From Cupriavidus taiwanensis LMG 19424 (GTDB lineage: Bacteria; Pseudomonadota; Gammaproteobacteria; Burkholderiales; Burkholderiaceae): DNA of 64,000 nt. Position 1 is the first letter of the stretch. The number at the start of each line of letters is the position of its first letter. The DNA lies in assembly GCF_000069785.1 (NCBI RefSeq), contig NC_010530.1:366001-430000 (forward strand), written 5' to 3'. Below are positions 36,735-46,740 of this stretch, piece by piece. The notes under the pieces were generated by a model. The model was not told the DNA's origin. It saw nothing but the letters and a program-made list of their open reading frames with translations, and searched no databases. Made by a program: the position numbers and the translations under genes.

Positions 36735-37746
36735 AATCGGTGTCCTCGGTATCCAGGTGGGAATCGCCGTCCTGGTGATTGATCATTCGTTCTACCCGCA
36801 GCGCGTACTGGCCGTTCATGGTGCCGAAGCCGCATTGCATCACGGGCACGCCGTCCACCTTGCCGAACACCTTCTCGGGCAGCTCGATCGGCAGCACGTC
36901 GCCGGCGCGCATCGCCAGCACTTCGGCCACCGTGCTCTGCAGGTGCGCGAATTCGGCAACCAGCTCGACCTCGGCCGCACGCAGTTGCGTGGACAGTTGC
37001 GTGACCCAGCCCTTGTCGACCTCTTTCTCGTCCTGCAGCGGATTCATCAGCAGGTCCTTGAGGGGCTCGATCATCGCGTACGGCAGGCATACGTGCAGCT
37101 GGCCGCCGACGGCGCCCAGCTCGATGTGGAAGGCGGTGGTGACCACGGCCTCGTTGTGCGTGGCGACATTGGCAAACTTGGGGTGCATCTCCGAGCGGAT
37201 GTACTCGGTCTCGATCGGATGCACGGTGCGCCAGGCATTGCCGTAGCTGGTCAGCGTCAGCTCCAGCATGCGCTGGATGATGCGTTGCTCGGTCTGGGTA
37301 AAGTCGCGGCCTTCCACGCGGGTGTGGAAGCGGCCGTCGCCGCCGAACAGGTTGTCGACCACCAGGAAGACCAGGTTGGGGTCGTAGACGAACAGCGCGG
37401 TGCCGCGCAGCGGCTTCAGGTGGACCAGGTTGAGGTTGGTCGGCATCGGCAGGTTGCGCGCGAAGTCGCCGAATTTCTCGATCCTGACGCTGCCCACGGA
37501 GATGTCCGCGCCGCGGCGGATGAAGTTGAACAGCGCCGTGCGCAGCGAGCGCGCAAAGCGCTCGTTGATGATTTCCAGCGTATGCAGGCGGCCGCGGATG
37601 ATGCGTTCCTGCGTCGCGAGGTTGTAGGGGCGTACCCCGCCCTCGTCGGGCGCAGTCTCGCTGGCCTTGGGCGTATCGGCCTCGCCGGATACGCCCTTGA
37701 GCAGCTCGTCTACCTCGTCTTGCGAGAGGAACTTGTCGTAGGCCAT
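36727..37746 (-). CDS. fliM: Flagellar motor switch protein FliM
   Basis: A 339-residue C-ring protein. The N-terminus FLSQDEVDELLKGV is the CheY-P-binding peptide. The middle domain follows (RIIRGRLHTLEIINERFARS, ADISVGSVRIEKFGDF), and a C-terminal SpoA domain covers about residues 260-330 (DVLPIELPEKVFGKVDGVPV). The length is normal. It lies 57 bp after fliL and overlaps fliN, with strict flagellar operon order. Confidence 0.95.
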   Translation of the reverse strand: MAYDKFLSQDEVDELLKGVSGEADTPKASETAPDEGGVRPYNLATQERIIRGRLHTLEIINERFARSLRTALFNFIRRGADISVGSVRIEKFGDFARNLPMPTNLNLVHLKPLRGTALFVYDPNLVFLVVDNLFGGDGRFHTRVEGRDFTQTEQRIIQRMLELTLTSYGNAWRTVHPIETEYIRSEMHPKFANVATHNEAVVTTAFHIELGAVGGQLHVCLPYAMIEPLKDLLMNPLQDEKEVDKGWVTQLSTQLRAAEVELVAEFAHLQSTVAEVLAMRAGDVLPIELPEKVFGKVDGVPVMQCGFGTMNGQYALRVERMINHQDGDSHLDTEDTDYD

Positions 37747-37803
37747 CTAGTGTCCTGCCCCTTGTGCGGCGTTGTGGATGATACGTGCTGCCCCGGCTTG
37801 CGC

Positions 37804-38295
37804 TTACTGCACCACGAACGAGGTGAACAGCACGTCCAGCACTTGTTGCGCCGGCAGGCCGCTGGCAAACGGCTTGCTGATGGTGTCGCGGATATCGTCG
37901 GCGAGCTTGCGCTTGCCGTCGACGGTGGCCAGCTCGGCCGGCTGCCTGGCCGACAGCAGCAGCAGGATGCGGCTGCGCGCTTCGGGCAGGTACTGGGCCA
38001 GGCGCGCCTGGGTGGCGGCGTCAGCCACCTTCAGCGACAGGCCGGTGTGCAGGAAGCGGTCGCCGTCCTCGCTGCGCAGGTTGACGGTGAACGCGTCCAG
38101 CGGCACGAAGATCGGCGGCGGGACAACCGGAGCGGCGGGCGTTGCGGGCGCCGCCGGCTGGCGGTTGCTCAGCACGCTGCCCAGCACGAAGCCTCCGGCA
38201 CCCAGTGCCACCACCAGCACGCCGGCGCCGATCAGCAGCAGCCGGCCGCGCTTGCCTGTGTTGCCAGTCCGGGAAGGGGAAGCCGTGTTCGCCAT
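37804..38295 (-). CDS. fliL: Flagellar basal-body-associated protein FliL
   Basis: A 163-residue inner-membrane protein with a short basic N-terminus, one transmembrane helix (LLLIGAGVLVVALGAGGFVL, about 19-38), a proline-rich linker and a periplasmic FliL domain (FVPLDAFTVNLRSEDGDRFL, AQYLPEARSRILLLLSA). It supports the stator-rotor interaction. It is the first gene of the fliLMNOPQR unit on the minus strand. Upstream lies a 478-bp divergent spacer shared with acnB. Confidence 0.93.
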   Translation of the reverse strand: MANTASPSRTGNTGKRGRLLLIGAGVLVVALGAGGFVLGSVLSNRQPAAPATPAAPVVPPPIFVPLDAFTVNLRSEDGDRFLHTGLSLKVADAATQARLAQYLPEARSRILLLLSARQPAELATVDGKRKLADDIRDTISKPFASGLPAQQVLDVLFTSFVVQ

Positions 38296-38358
38296 GAGAA
38301 GCCTGTATCGGAATGCCTGCCATTCTTCCGGAATCGCAGGCCAGCAAAGGGCCGAAAA

Positions 38359-38375
38359 AAAGGGGGAAACCCTTT
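38359..38375 (-). terminator. Weak hairpin with T-tract in the fliL upstream region
   Basis: Read on the minus strand, AAAGGG-TTTCC-CCCTTT is followed by further T residues, resembling a small intrinsic terminator or attenuator about 64 bp upstream of the fliL start. The stem has only three G-C pairs, so the call is weak. The rest of the 38296-38660 spacer shows no gene; no convincing sigma-28 or sigma-54 flagellar promoter was found. Confidence 0.3.
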
Positions 38376-38666
38376 CAGCTTGGCCATTTGAGCGGAAAGG
38401 GAGCAGGCACGGCTACGCGAGCGGGCGCCGTTGTGTTGCGCGCCTGCAGGCTGGTTAACGCAGCTTGATCGGGGAACTTGAGGGCGGCGAGCGCGGGATG
38501 GCTGGATGACGTGCGTCGTCATGGTTCCGGCAGGGGGTTGTGGCCGATCCTGTCGCAGCTGGTCGGGGGCGCCGGTTTCGGCATTCCCTACTATGCTACT
38601 CGGGTAGCAGTCCATGCAGAACCGCAACTCATCCATTCGCCAAGTCGTTGTTTAGCATGCATTTTC

Positions 38667-38694
38667 TTGGATGAACTCTTATATAAGATATAAG
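38667..38694 (+). promoter_or_regulatory. acnB promoter overlapped by the palindrome TCTTATATAAGA
   Basis: TTGGAT (38667-38672) and TATAAG (38689-38694) are spaced by 16 bp. The spacer contains the perfect 12-bp palindrome TCTTATATAAGA (38677-38688), directly followed by another TATAAGA-like half. A dyad between -35 and -10 is a typical repressor position. GntR-family regulators of TCA-cycle genes in related bacteria bind AT-rich dyads, but the factor here is unknown. Confidence 0.55.
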
Positions 38695-38773
38695 ACATTT
38701 GACCCAGGAGCCGCTTCGGACTACAATCGCGACGTACCGAGTCTTTCTAAACCTAATTACTCAGCAGGTTCCC

Positions 38774-41365
38774 ATGCTTGAAAACTATCGCGCACATGTG
38801 GCCGAGCGCGCCGCGCTTGGCATCCCCCCTCTGCCCCTGACCGCCAAGCAGACGGCCGAGCTGATCGAACTGCTGAAGAATCCGCCCGCCGGCGAAGAAC
38901 AGACCCTGGTGGACCTGATCTCCAACCGCGTGCCCGCCGGCGTGGACGACGCCGCCAAGGTCAAGGCCTCGTACCTGGCCGCCGTGGCGCTGGGCAAAGA
39001 GAAGTGCGCGCTGATCTCGCGTGCCAAGGCCACCGAGCTGCTGGGCACCATGCTGGGCGGCTACAACATCTCGCCGCTGATCGAGCTGCTGGACGACGCC
39101 GAAGTCGGCACCGTCGCCGCCGACGCGCTGAAGAAAACCCTGCTGATGTTCGACGCCTTCCACGACGTGAAGGAGAAGGCCGACAAGGGCAATGCCAACG
39201 CCAAGGCCGTGCTGCAGAGCTGGGCCGACGCCGAGTGGTTCACCAGCCGCCCTGAAGTGCCGCAAAGCCTGACCATCACCGTGTTCAAGGTGCCGGGCGA
39301 AACCAACACCGACGACCTGTCGCCGGCACCGGACGCCACCACCCGCCCGGACATCCCGATGCACGCGCTGGCCATGCTGAAGAACAAGCGCGAAGGCGCG
39401 GCGTTCCAGCCGGAAGAAGACGGCAAGCGCGGCCCGGTCAAGTTCATTGAATCGCTGAAGGAAAAGGGCCACCTGGTCGCCTACGTCGGCGACGTGGTCG
39501 GTACCGGCTCCTCGCGCAAGTCCGCTACCAACTCGGTGCTGTGGTTCACCGGTGAAGACATCCCCTTCATCCCGAACAAGCGCTTCGGCGGCGTGTGCCT
39601 GGGCAACAAGATCGCCCCGATCTTCTACAACACCATGGAAGACGCCGGCGCGCTGCCGATCGAGCTGGACGTGTCGAAGATGGAAATGGGCGACGTGGTC
39701 GAACTGCGCCCGTACGAAGGCAAGGCCCTGAAGAACGGCGAAGTGATCGCCGAGTTCAAGGTCAAGTCCGACGTGCTGTTCGACGAAGTCCGCGCCGGCG
39801 GCCGCATTCCGCTGATCGTCGGCCGTGGCCTGACCGCCAAGGCGCGCGAGGCGCTGGGCCTGGCCCCGTCGACGCTGTTCCGCCTGCCGCAGAACCCGGC
39901 CGACACCGGCAAGGGCTTCACGCTGGCCCAGAAGATGGTCGGCCGCGCCTGCGGCCTGCCTGAAGGCAAGGGCATCCGCCCGGGCACCTACTGCGAACCG
40001 AAGATGACCTCGGTGGGCTCGCAGGACACCACCGGCCCGATGACCCGCGACGAGCTGAAGGATCTGGCCTGCCTGGGCTTCTCGGCCGACCTGGTGATGC
40101 AGTCGTTCTGCCACACCGCCGCTTATCCGAAGCCGGTCGACGTCAAGACCCACCACACCCTGCCCGAGTTCATCAGCACGCGCGGCGGCATCTCGCTGCG
40201 CCCGGGCGACGGCGTGATCCACTCGTGGCTGAACCGCATGCTGCTGCCTGACACCGTCGGCACCGGCGGCGACTCGCACACCCGCTTCCCGATCGGCATC
40301 AGCTTCCCGGCAGGCTCGGGCCTGGTCGCCTTTGCCGCCGCCACCGGCGTGATGCCGCTGGACATGCCGGAATCGGTGCTGGTCCGCTTCAAGGGCCAGA
40401 TGCAGCCGGGCGTGACGCTGCGCGACCTGGTCAACGCGATCCCGCTGTACGCCATCAAGCAAGGCCTGCTGACCGTGGCCAAGCAAGGCAAGAAGAACAT
40501 CTTCTCGGGCCGCATCCTGGAAATCGAAGGCCTGCCCGACCTGAAGGTCGAGCAAGCGTTCGAGCTGTCCGACGCCTCCGCCGAGCGTTCGGCCGCCGGT
40601 TGCACCGTGCGCCTGAACAAGGACCCGATCATCGAATACATCAACAGCAACATCACGCTGCTGAAGTGGATGATCGCCCAGGGCTACCAGGACCCGCGCA
40701 GCCTGCAGCGCCGCATCAAGGCCATGGAAGCGTGGCTGGCCGATCCGAAGCTGCTGGAGCCGGACGCCGACGCCGAATACGCCGCCGTGATCGAGATCGA
40801 CCTGGCCGACGTGCACGAGCCGATCGTGGCCTGCCCGAACGACCCGGACGACGTCAAGACCCTGTCGGACGTGGCCGGCGCCAAGATCGACGAAGTCTTC
40901 ATCGGCTCGTGCATGACCAACATCGGCCACTTCCGCGCAGCCTCCAAGCTGCTGGAAGGCAAGCGCGACATCCCGGTCAAGCTGTGGGTGGCCCCGCCGA
41001 CCAAGATGGACCAGAAGCAGCTGACCGAGGAAGGCCACTACGGCGTGTTCGGCACCGCCGGTGCCCGCACCGAAATGCCGGGCTGCTCGCTGTGCATGGG
41101 TAACCAGGCGCAGGTGCGCGAAGGCGCGACGGTGATGTCGACCTCGACTCGCAACTTCCCGAACCGCCTGGGCAAGAACACCAACGTGTACCTGGGTTCC
41201 GCCGAACTGGCGGCAATCTGCTCGCGCCTGGGCCGCATCCCGACCAAGGACGAGTACATGGCCGATATTGGCGTCATCAACCAGAATGGCGACAAGATCT
41301 ACAAGTACATGAACTTCGACCAGATCGAGGACTTCAAGGAAGTGGCTGACGGCGTGACGGTGTAA
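38774..41365 (+). CDS. acnB: Aconitate hydratase B
   Basis: An 863-residue [4Fe-4S] enzyme of the TCA cycle interconverting citrate and isocitrate, possibly also acting on 2-methylaconitate. Start ATG 38774 ([15 protein letters not shown]) matches the family N-terminus and length. The AcnB-type HEAT-like domain is at about 1-155, followed by the swivel domain and the catalytic domains. Cluster-region cysteines are seen in [22 protein letters not shown] and [25 protein letters not shown] is also present. It is monocistronic, followed by a strong terminator. The very high codon bias (almost all GGC, CTG, AAG, GAC) fits a highly expressed gene. Confidence 0.97.
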   Translation: MLENYRAHVAERAALGIPPLPLTAKQTAELIELLKNPPAGEEQTLVDLISNRVPAGVDDAAKVKASYLAAVALGKEKCALISRAKATELLGTMLGGYNISPLIELLDDAEVGTVAADALKKTLLMFDAFHDVKEKADKGNANAKAVLQSWADAEWFTSRPEVPQSLTITVFKVPGETNTDDLSPAPDATTRPDIPMHALAMLKNKREGAAFQPEEDGKRGPVKFIESLKEKGHLVAYVGDVVGTGSSRKSATNSVLWFTGEDIPFIPNKRFGGVCLGNKIAPIFYNTMEDAGALPIELDVSKMEMGDVVELRPYEGKALKNGEVIAEFKVKSDVLFDEVRAGGRIPLIVGRGLTAKAREALGLAPSTLFRLPQNPADTGKGFTLAQKMVGRACGLPEGKGIRPGTYCEPKMTSVGSQDTTGPMTRDELKDLACLGFSADLVMQSFCHTAAYPKPVDVKTHHTLPEFISTRGGISLRPGDGVIHSWLNRMLLPDTVGTGGDSHTRFPIGISFPAGSGLVAFAAATGVMPLDMPESVLVRFKGQMQPGVTLRDLVNAIPLYAIKQGLLTVAKQGKKNIFSGRILEIEGLPDLKVEQAFELSDASAERSAAGCTVRLNKDPIIEYINSNITLLKWMIAQGYQDPRSLQRRIKAMEAWLADPKLLEPDADAEYAAVIEIDLADVHEPIVACPNDPDDVKTLSDVAGAKIDEVFIGSCMTNIGHFRAASKLLEGKRDIPVKLWVAPPTKMDQKQLTEEGHYGVFGTAGARTEMPGCSLCMGNQAQVREGATVMSTSTRNFPNRLGKNTNVYLGSAELAAICSRLGRIPTKDEYMADIGVINQNGDKIYKYMNFDQIEDFKEVADGVTV

Positions 41366-41389
41366 GTCGTCAGCGCCAGCTGGCATGAT

Positions 41390-41419
41390 AAGGGGCCCCG
41401 CGGGGCCCCTTCTGTTTTT
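41390..41419 (+). terminator. Strong intrinsic terminator after acnB
   Basis: AAGGGGCCCC and GGGGCCCCTT form a near-perfect stem with a GC loop, followed by CTGTTTTT. It lies 25 bp after the acnB stop codon. Confidence 0.9.
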
Positions 41420-41556
41420 GCAGGGCCCCGCATCGCTTGGGTCAGCCGGCGGATCGGTCCGTCGCCCTGCAAGCGTGGCGACACCAGTTTATGATCGGTC
41501 TCTTTCGTCGTCCGGCAGCTTCCCATGGCGTGGAAGCGCCCGAACCAGGAGCCCGT

Positions 41557-42261
41557 GTGCCCGATCTGTCCGCTTTTCCCATCACCCGCAAATGGCCGGC
41601 GCGGCATCCCGACCGCATCCAGCTCTATTCGCTGCCCACGCCCAACGGCGTCAAGGTGTCGATCATGCTGGAAGAGACCGGCCTGCCGTACGAGCCGCAC
41701 CTGGTGCGCTTCGATACCGATGACCAGCTGTCGCCGGAATTCCTGTCGCTGAACCCGAACAACAAGATCCCGGCAATCCTCGACCCCAACGGCCCGGGCG
41801 GCAAGCCGCTGGCGCTGTTCGAATCGGGCGCGATCCTGCTGTACCTGGCCGACAAGTCGGGCAAGCTGATTCCCGCCGATCCGGCGCGCCGCTACGAGAC
41901 CATCCAGTGGGTGATGTTCCAGATGGGCGGCATTGGCCCGATGTTCGGCCAGCTGGGGTTCTTCCACAAGTTTGCCGGCAAGGACTACGAGGACAAGCGC
42001 CCGCGCGACCGCTACGTGGCGGAGAGCCGGCGCCTGCTCAAGGTGCTGGAGCAACGCCTGGAAGGCCGCGCCTGGATCATGGGCGACGAGTACACCATCG
42101 CCGACGTCGCTACCTTGCCGTGGGTGCGCAACCTGGTCGGTTTCTACGAGGCTGGCGACCTGGTCGGCATCAAGGACTTCGTCAATGTGCGGCGCGTGCT
42201 GGATGCGTTCGTGCAGCGTCCGGCGGTGGTGAAGGGGCTGGATACGCCGCGCCGGGGCTGA
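41557..42261 (+). CDS. Glutathione S-transferase, YghU/YfcG (Nu)-like
   Basis: A 234-residue GST. GTG 41557 (PDLSAFPITRKW after the start) is chosen because AGGAG ends 5 bp upstream; ATG 41491 would give 256 residues but has no ribosome-binding site. The thioredoxin-like domain begins IQLYSLPTPNGVKVSIMLEE, with the glutathione-binding NPNNKIPAILDP and ALFESGAILLYLAD. The helical domain contains QWVMFQMGGIGPMFGQLGFF and GDEYTIADVATLPWV. The TPNGxK motif is typical of disulfide-bond oxidoreductase-like Nu-class GSTs. The natural substrate is unknown. Confidence 0.85.
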   Translation: MPDLSAFPITRKWPARHPDRIQLYSLPTPNGVKVSIMLEETGLPYEPHLVRFDTDDQLSPEFLSLNPNNKIPAILDPNGPGGKPLALFESGAILLYLADKSGKLIPADPARRYETIQWVMFQMGGIGPMFGQLGFFHKFAGKDYEDKRPRDRYVAESRRLLKVLEQRLEGRAWIMGDEYTIADVATLPWVRNLVGFYEAGDLVGIKDFVNVRRVLDAFVQRPAVVKGLDTPRRG

Positions 42262-42385
42262 GCGCGCCGGGGTCGGGCATCGTCCTACACAATGCCTTCC
42301 GCGGCGCCTACAGAGCGCCGGTCGCTCTACGGCCTATAGTCCAGGCACAGGCGCGCGGCCCTGCGTGGCCTGAGGAGCCCGGACC

Positions 42386-43738
42386 ATGCCGATGCCCACC
42401 CCCTTGCGCCCGCCCTTGCGCCTGCTGCGCACTGCCATGCTGGCGAGCGCCGTGCCCGTGATGGCCGCGCTCGTCGCCTGCGGCGAATCCGCCAAGCTGC
42501 CTTCCGAGGCCGGTTTCGGGCCCACCCCACAGCTGCCGCCCCCCAACCAGACCGCGATTCCCACCGTCAAGATCGCGCCGGCCATCGGCTGGGCCGCGGG
42601 CCAGCGCCCGGTGGCGGCCGAAGGCATGGCGGTGACGGCGTTTGCCGACCAGCTGGACCATCCGCGCTGGGTCTATGTGCTGCCCAACGGCGACGTGCTG
42701 GTGGCCGAGAGCAATGCGCCGCCCAAGCCCGATGACGGCAAGGGCATCAAGGGCTGGATCATGAAAATGGTGATGAAGCGCGCCGGCGCCGGCACGCCCA
42801 GCGCCAACCGCATCACGCTGCTGCGCGACAGCAACGGCGACGGCGTTGCCGACCAGCGCTCGGTGTTCCTGAAAGACGTGAATTCGCCGTTCGGCATGGC
42901 GCTGGTCGGCAATGACTTCTATGTGGCCGCCACCGACGCGCTGCTGCGCTTCCCGTACCAGCACGGCCAGACCGAAATCAGCGCCGCGCCGCAGAAGGTG
43001 CTCGACCTGCCCGGCGGGCCGCTCAACCATCACTGGACCAAGAGCCTGATCGCCAGCCGCGATGGCAGCAAGCTGTACGTGACCGTGGGCTCGAACAGCA
43101 ACGTGGGCGAGAACGGCATGGACAAGGAAGCCGGCCGCGCCGCGATCTGGGAGGTCGAGCGCAGCACCGGCAAGCACCGCATCTTTGCCAGCGGGCTGCG
43201 CAACCCCAATGGCATGGCGTGGGAGCCGGTCACGGGCATGCTGTGGACCGCCGTCAACGAGCGCGACGAGATCGGCAGCGACCTGGTGCCGGACTACATC
43301 ACCTCGGTGCGCGACGGCGGCTTCTATGGCTGGCCCTACAGCTACTACGGCCAGCATGTGGACCAGCGCGTGAAGCCGCCGGCACCAGACCTGGTGGCCA
43401 GGGCCATCGTGCCGGACTATGCCGTGGGCGCGCATACCGCCGCGCTCGGCCTGGCCGCTGCCGGCGGCAACAGCCTGCCGGCGCGCTTCAGCGACGGCAT
43501 GTTCGTCGGCCTGCATGGTTCGTGGAACCGGCGCCCTTTGGCCGGCTACAAGGTGATCTTCGTGCCGTTCAGCCAGGGCCGGCCGCAGGGCGCGCCGTTC
43601 GACGTGCTGACCGGGTTTGTCGACGACGACGGCAAGGCGCGCGGGCGGCCGGTGGGCGTGGCGATCGACAAGAGCGGCGGCCTGCTGGTGGCCGACGATG
43701 TCGGCAATACGGTCTGGCGGGTCAGCGGCGCAAGATAA
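42386..43738 (+). CDS. Lipoprotein of the PQQ-dependent sugar (sorbosone) dehydrogenase family
   Basis: A 450-residue protein with a lipobox ([11 protein letters not shown], acyl site near residue 33), then a six-bladed beta-propeller of the glucose/sorbosone dehydrogenase family. Markers are [67 protein letters not shown] and a C-terminal [16 protein letters not shown]. Members use PQQ or are non-enzymatic propellers; no PQQ biosynthesis genes are here. GAGGAG precedes the start. A short extra stretch ([17 protein letters not shown]) early in the propeller is a family feature of this subgroup. Confidence 0.85.
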   Translation: MPMPTPLRPPLRLLRTAMLASAVPVMAALVACGESAKLPSEAGFGPTPQLPPPNQTAIPTVKIAPAIGWAAGQRPVAAEGMAVTAFADQLDHPRWVYVLPNGDVLVAESNAPPKPDDGKGIKGWIMKMVMKRAGAGTPSANRITLLRDSNGDGVADQRSVFLKDVNSPFGMALVGNDFYVAATDALLRFPYQHGQTEISAAPQKVLDLPGGPLNHHWTKSLIASRDGSKLYVTVGSNSNVGENGMDKEAGRAAIWEVERSTGKHRIFASGLRNPNGMAWEPVTGMLWTAVNERDEIGSDLVPDYITSVRDGGFYGWPYSYYGQHVDQRVKPPAPDLVARAIVPDYAVGAHTAALGLAAAGGNSLPARFSDGMFVGLHGSWNRRPLAGYKVIFVPFSQGRPQGAPFDVLTGFVDDDGKARGRPVGVAIDKSGGLLVADDVGNTVWRVSGAR

Positions 43739-43813
43739 CCGGGCCGCGGCGCGGCACGCCGGCGCGGCTAGAATGGCGCGATCCTGTGCTGCCTGCCGAC
43801 TTCGCTGCCGCCC

Positions 43814-44662
43814 ATGTCGCTTACCGTCTTCGCCGTCGTCCTGCTTGCCGCCTTCCTGCATGCCGCGTGGAATGCCGTGGTCAAGGGCGGCGGCGACAAG
43901 CTGCTGTCCACCGTGATGGTGGCGGTGACGGCTGGCCTGATGGCAGCGCTGGCGCTGCCGGCGCTGCCGCAGCCGGCGGCCGCAAGCTGGCCCTTCATCG
44001 CCGCGTCGGTGGTCGTGCACGTGGTGTACTTCGCGCTGGTGGCGCGCATCTACCGCAGCGCGGACATGAGCCTGACCTACCCGCTGATGCGCGGCTGCGC
44101 GCCGTTGCTGGTGGCGCTGGCCAGCGTGGGCTGGCTGGGCGAGCACCTGTCGGCGCTGGCATGGGCCGGCATCGCCGTGATCAGCCTGGGCATCCTGGCC
44201 ATGGCGGGCGGGGCGCGGGGCGCCCGAGGCGGGCCCGGCGGCCGCGAGGGGGTGTGGCTGGCCCTGCTGAATGCGCTGGTGATTGCCGCCTATACCCTGA
44301 TCGACGGCACCGGCGTGCGGCGCTCGGGCGCGCCGGTCGCGTATGCCTTCTGGATCTTCGTGCTGACCGCGGTGCCGTTGGCGGCGTGGGCGCTGGCGAC
44401 GCGCCGGCCGGAACTGGCCGGCTACGTGCGGCGCAACCTGGTGTTCGCGCTGGTCGGCGGTGGCGGCACGCTGGCGTCCTACGGGCTGTCGCTGTGGGCG
44501 ATGACGCGCGCGCCGGTGGCGCCGGTGGCCGCGTTGCGCGAGTCCTCGATCCTGTTCGGCGCGCTGATCTCCGCGCTGCTGCTCAAGGAGCGCGTCGGCG
44601 CCGCGCGACTCGGCGCGGCATGCCTGATCGCCGCCGGCGTGGCCACGCTGCGCTTCGCCTGA
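43814..44662 (+). CDS. EamA/DMT family transporter
   Basis: A 282-residue inner-membrane protein with about ten hydrophobic helices in two EamA halves (LTVFAVVLLAAFLHAAWNAV at the N-terminus; a second half from about residue 155, ALLNALVIAAYTLIDGTGV). It ends SALLLKERVGAARLGAACLI, a typical EamA C-terminal signature. Such proteins export amino acids or other metabolites. It lies 75 bp after the sugar dehydrogenase-like gene and may be cotranscribed. The substrate is unknown. Confidence 0.87.
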   Translation: MSLTVFAVVLLAAFLHAAWNAVVKGGGDKLLSTVMVAVTAGLMAALALPALPQPAAASWPFIAASVVVHVVYFALVARIYRSADMSLTYPLMRGCAPLLVALASVGWLGEHLSALAWAGIAVISLGILAMAGGARGARGGPGGREGVWLALLNALVIAAYTLIDGTGVRRSGAPVAYAFWIFVLTAVPLAAWALATRRPELAGYVRRNLVFALVGGGGTLASYGLSLWAMTRAPVAPVAALRESSILFGALISALLLKERVGAARLGAACLIAAGVATLRFA

Positions 44663-44832
44663 ACGGGTGAAGCCCGGTGCCGGGTGCTTGCCTGAGCCCC
44701 CGGCTGCTGCCTGTGCGCGGCGCTGTCTATACTTGGCTTGACCGGGTTCTCAGGACGCATCAGTGCTGCGTCCGCACACCAACATCACCAAGACACGCCC
44801 GCCCGTCTGGACTTCGTCGCCGAGGAGTAGGC

Positions 44833-45657
44833 ATGGACCACACCGCAGATTCGTTTCGCGCCTTTGAACTGGCTGGCTGGGAAGACCCGGAAGTCGTCAG
44901 CCGTTACCAGGAGCACCTGTCGCACGTGACCCGGCAATCGGTCGAGGCGCTGCTGGACGCGGCGCACGTGGCCGGCGGGCAGCGCGTGCTCGATGTCGCG
45001 TCCGGCTCCGGCTACGTCGCAGCCGGCGCGGTCCAGCGCGGGGCCGAGTCGATCGGCATCGATTTCGCGCAGGCGCAGGTGCAGCTGGCGCGCAAGCTGC
45101 ATCCCGAGGTCCAGTACCAGCAGGCTGACGCTCAGGCATTGCCGTTCGACGATGGCAGTTTCGACGCCGTGGTCAACGGCTTCGGCCTGTGCCACATGTC
45201 CGACCCGGACACGGCGCTGGCCGAGGCCTTCCGCGTCTTGCGCCCCGGCGGGCGCATCGCCTTCACGGTATGGGACACGCCGGAGCGCGCCGTCGGCTTC
45301 GGCGCGGTCTATGCCGCGATCCGGGCCTATGGCTCGATGGACGTGGATATCCCGGTCGGTCCCAATTTCTTCCTGTTCAGCGATCCCGGCCACTGCCGCA
45401 GCGCGTTGCAGCAGGCCGGCTTTGTCATGCCGACCTGCCGCAGCGTGCCGCAGGTCTGGCGCTTCTCCACGCCCGACCAGCTGTTCGACGCGCTGGCCCA
45501 GGGCACCGTGCGCGCCGCCGCCACGCTGCGCGCGCAGACCCCCAAGGCGCGCGATGAAATCCGCGCCGTGCTGCGCGGCACCGTTGCCGGGTACATGCGC
45601 GGCAGCGGCTTCGAGGTGCCGATGCCGGCGGTGCTGGCGGCGGCGGTCAAGCCCTGA
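44833..45657 (+). CDS. Class I SAM-dependent methyltransferase
   Basis: A 274-residue methyltransferase of the UbiE/Methyltransf_11 type. Motif I is VLDVASGSGYVAAGA near residue 54. ADAQALPFDDGSFDAVV and the post-motif LRPGGRIAFTVWDT follow. GAGGAG ends 5 bp before ATG 44833, and the frame extends upstream without meaning. The methyl acceptor is unknown. A C-terminal helical part (LFDALAQGTVRAAATLRAQT) is typical of small-molecule methyltransferases. Confidence 0.87.
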   Translation: MDHTADSFRAFELAGWEDPEVVSRYQEHLSHVTRQSVEALLDAAHVAGGQRVLDVASGSGYVAAGAVQRGAESIGIDFAQAQVQLARKLHPEVQYQQADAQALPFDDGSFDAVVNGFGLCHMSDPDTALAEAFRVLRPGGRIAFTVWDTPERAVGFGAVYAAIRAYGSMDVDIPVGPNFFLFSDPGHCRSALQQAGFVMPTCRSVPQVWRFSTPDQLFDALAQGTVRAAATLRAQTPKARDEIRAVLRGTVAGYMRGSGFEVPMPAVLAAAVKP

Positions 45658-45857
45658 GGCGGCGCCGGGATGTCGGGCATCCCCCGACACCGACGCCGCC
45701 AGCGCCGGCCCGGACCCACCACTCACCTCCGGAAAGTGCCGCAATCCACGCCGTAGCCGGGCCTGGACCGGTGGCACGGTCGTTGCGCAATGGACAGCGA
45801 GCGCGGCGCCGCGACTCGTTGTGCCACCTGCCAGCAATGGCTTCCCGGAGAGTCCGA

Positions 45858-46220
45858 ATGAAAACCCGATCCCCATGCCAGAACGGGCAGGCCGCGTCGC
45901 GCCCGTCCGCCATCCGACACCGTTCGCGCCAGGCCATGGCGCTGCTGCGCGTGCTGGGCTTATGCCTGAACAGCGTCGCCTGCGCGCAGTCCGAGGCGCC
46001 GCAGGCCGCCACGGCGCCCGCCGTGCAGGCGGTGACGCCGGAGCGCAAGTTTGCGCCCGGCTACCTGGAGGCCGTCGCCACCGGCTATGACAATGGCCTG
46101 GCGTGGCAGGAGCCGGAAGGCATCGCCCCGTTGCGGCCGCCACGCGAGGCGCGTGGTGTGCCCGTGGCGCCGGTGCCGGTCGCCATGCCGGCGGCGGTGC
46201 GGCCGCAGCCAGTGCGCTGA
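45858..46220 (+). CDS. Small exported protein of unknown function
   Basis: A 120-residue protein starting MKTRSPCQNGQ with CGGAGAG 5 bp upstream. A hydrophobic stretch (AMALLRVLGLCLNSVACAQS) resembles a signal peptide with a long basic n-region, cleaved near ACAQS. The mature part is short and Pro/Ala/Val-rich (FAPGYLEAVATGYDNGLAW, then PVAPVPVAMPAA). No family is recognised and there are no cotranscribed neighbours. It could be a periplasmic protein or a spurious frame, though the ribosome-binding site and signal favour it being real. Confidence 0.5.
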   Translation: MKTRSPCQNGQAASRPSAIRHRSRQAMALLRVLGLCLNSVACAQSEAPQAATAPAVQAVTPERKFAPGYLEAVATGYDNGLAWQEPEGIAPLRPPREARGVPVAPVPVAMPAAVRPQPVR

Positions 46221-46317
46221 CCCTGCGCGCAGAGGGGCCGGCAGGATCAGGGCTGGCGTCGGATATCGGTGCCTGGCTCCGTGTCACGCCTTGCCGGTTT
46301 CCCGGGCAAGCGGGGCT

Positions 46318-46740
46318 TTATCGGTCCGGCACTGCGCCCTGACCTTCGGTCCAGTCTTCCACGCGCAGACCCGGATAGGCGGTAAAGTCGCGGACGTTGC
46401 GCGTGACCATGGTCAGGCCTTCGGCAATGGCATGGGCCGCAATCAGCTTGTCCAGCGCATCGGCCTTGCGTTCACGGGTGGCGGCACGGACCGGACCATA
46501 GGCGCGCGCCGCTGCCGCGTTCAGCGGCAGCACCGGCACGCGCCCGATCAGCGCCTGCAAGGCGCGCCGGGCGAGCTGCGGATCGCGCGACACGGTAACG
46601 CCGTATTCCAGTTCGGCCAGGCTGATCGCGGACAACACCACATCGCCCTCAAAGCACTGGGCAAGGCGCTCGGCAACCCGGGGCGGCTGGTTCTTCATCA
46701 GGTAGATGCACATATTGGTGTCGAACATATACCTGGCCAT
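46318..46740 (-). CDS. vapC: VapC-type PIN-domain toxin (RNase)
   Basis: A 140-residue PIN-domain protein. The acidic residues expected at the Mg2+ site are present: Asp7 in MFDTNMCIY, Glu43/45 in LAELEYG, Asp97 in ALDKLIAAHA and Asp118 in TRNVRDF. VapC toxins cut initiator tRNA or rRNA. Its start codon overlaps the antitoxin stop (TGATG), the normal coupling in type II modules. The length fits the family. Confidence 0.92.
   Translation of the reverse strand: MARYMFDTNMCIYLMKNQPPRVAERLAQCFEGDVVLSAISLAELEYGVTVSRDPQLARRALQALIGRVPVLPLNAAAARAYGPVRAATRERKADALDKLIAAHAIAEGLTMVTRNVRDFTAYPGLRVEDWTEGQGAVPDR

Noticed and set aside
38296..38480. A sigma-28 flagellar promoter for fliL
   Set aside because: Only a CCGATA fragment was seen on the minus strand, without a matching TAAA element at the right distance.
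38753..41386. An 877-codon minus-strand frame opposite aconitase B
   Set aside because: It is fully antisense to acnB, has a His/Gln/Arg/Ala-rich composition and has no recognisable domain.
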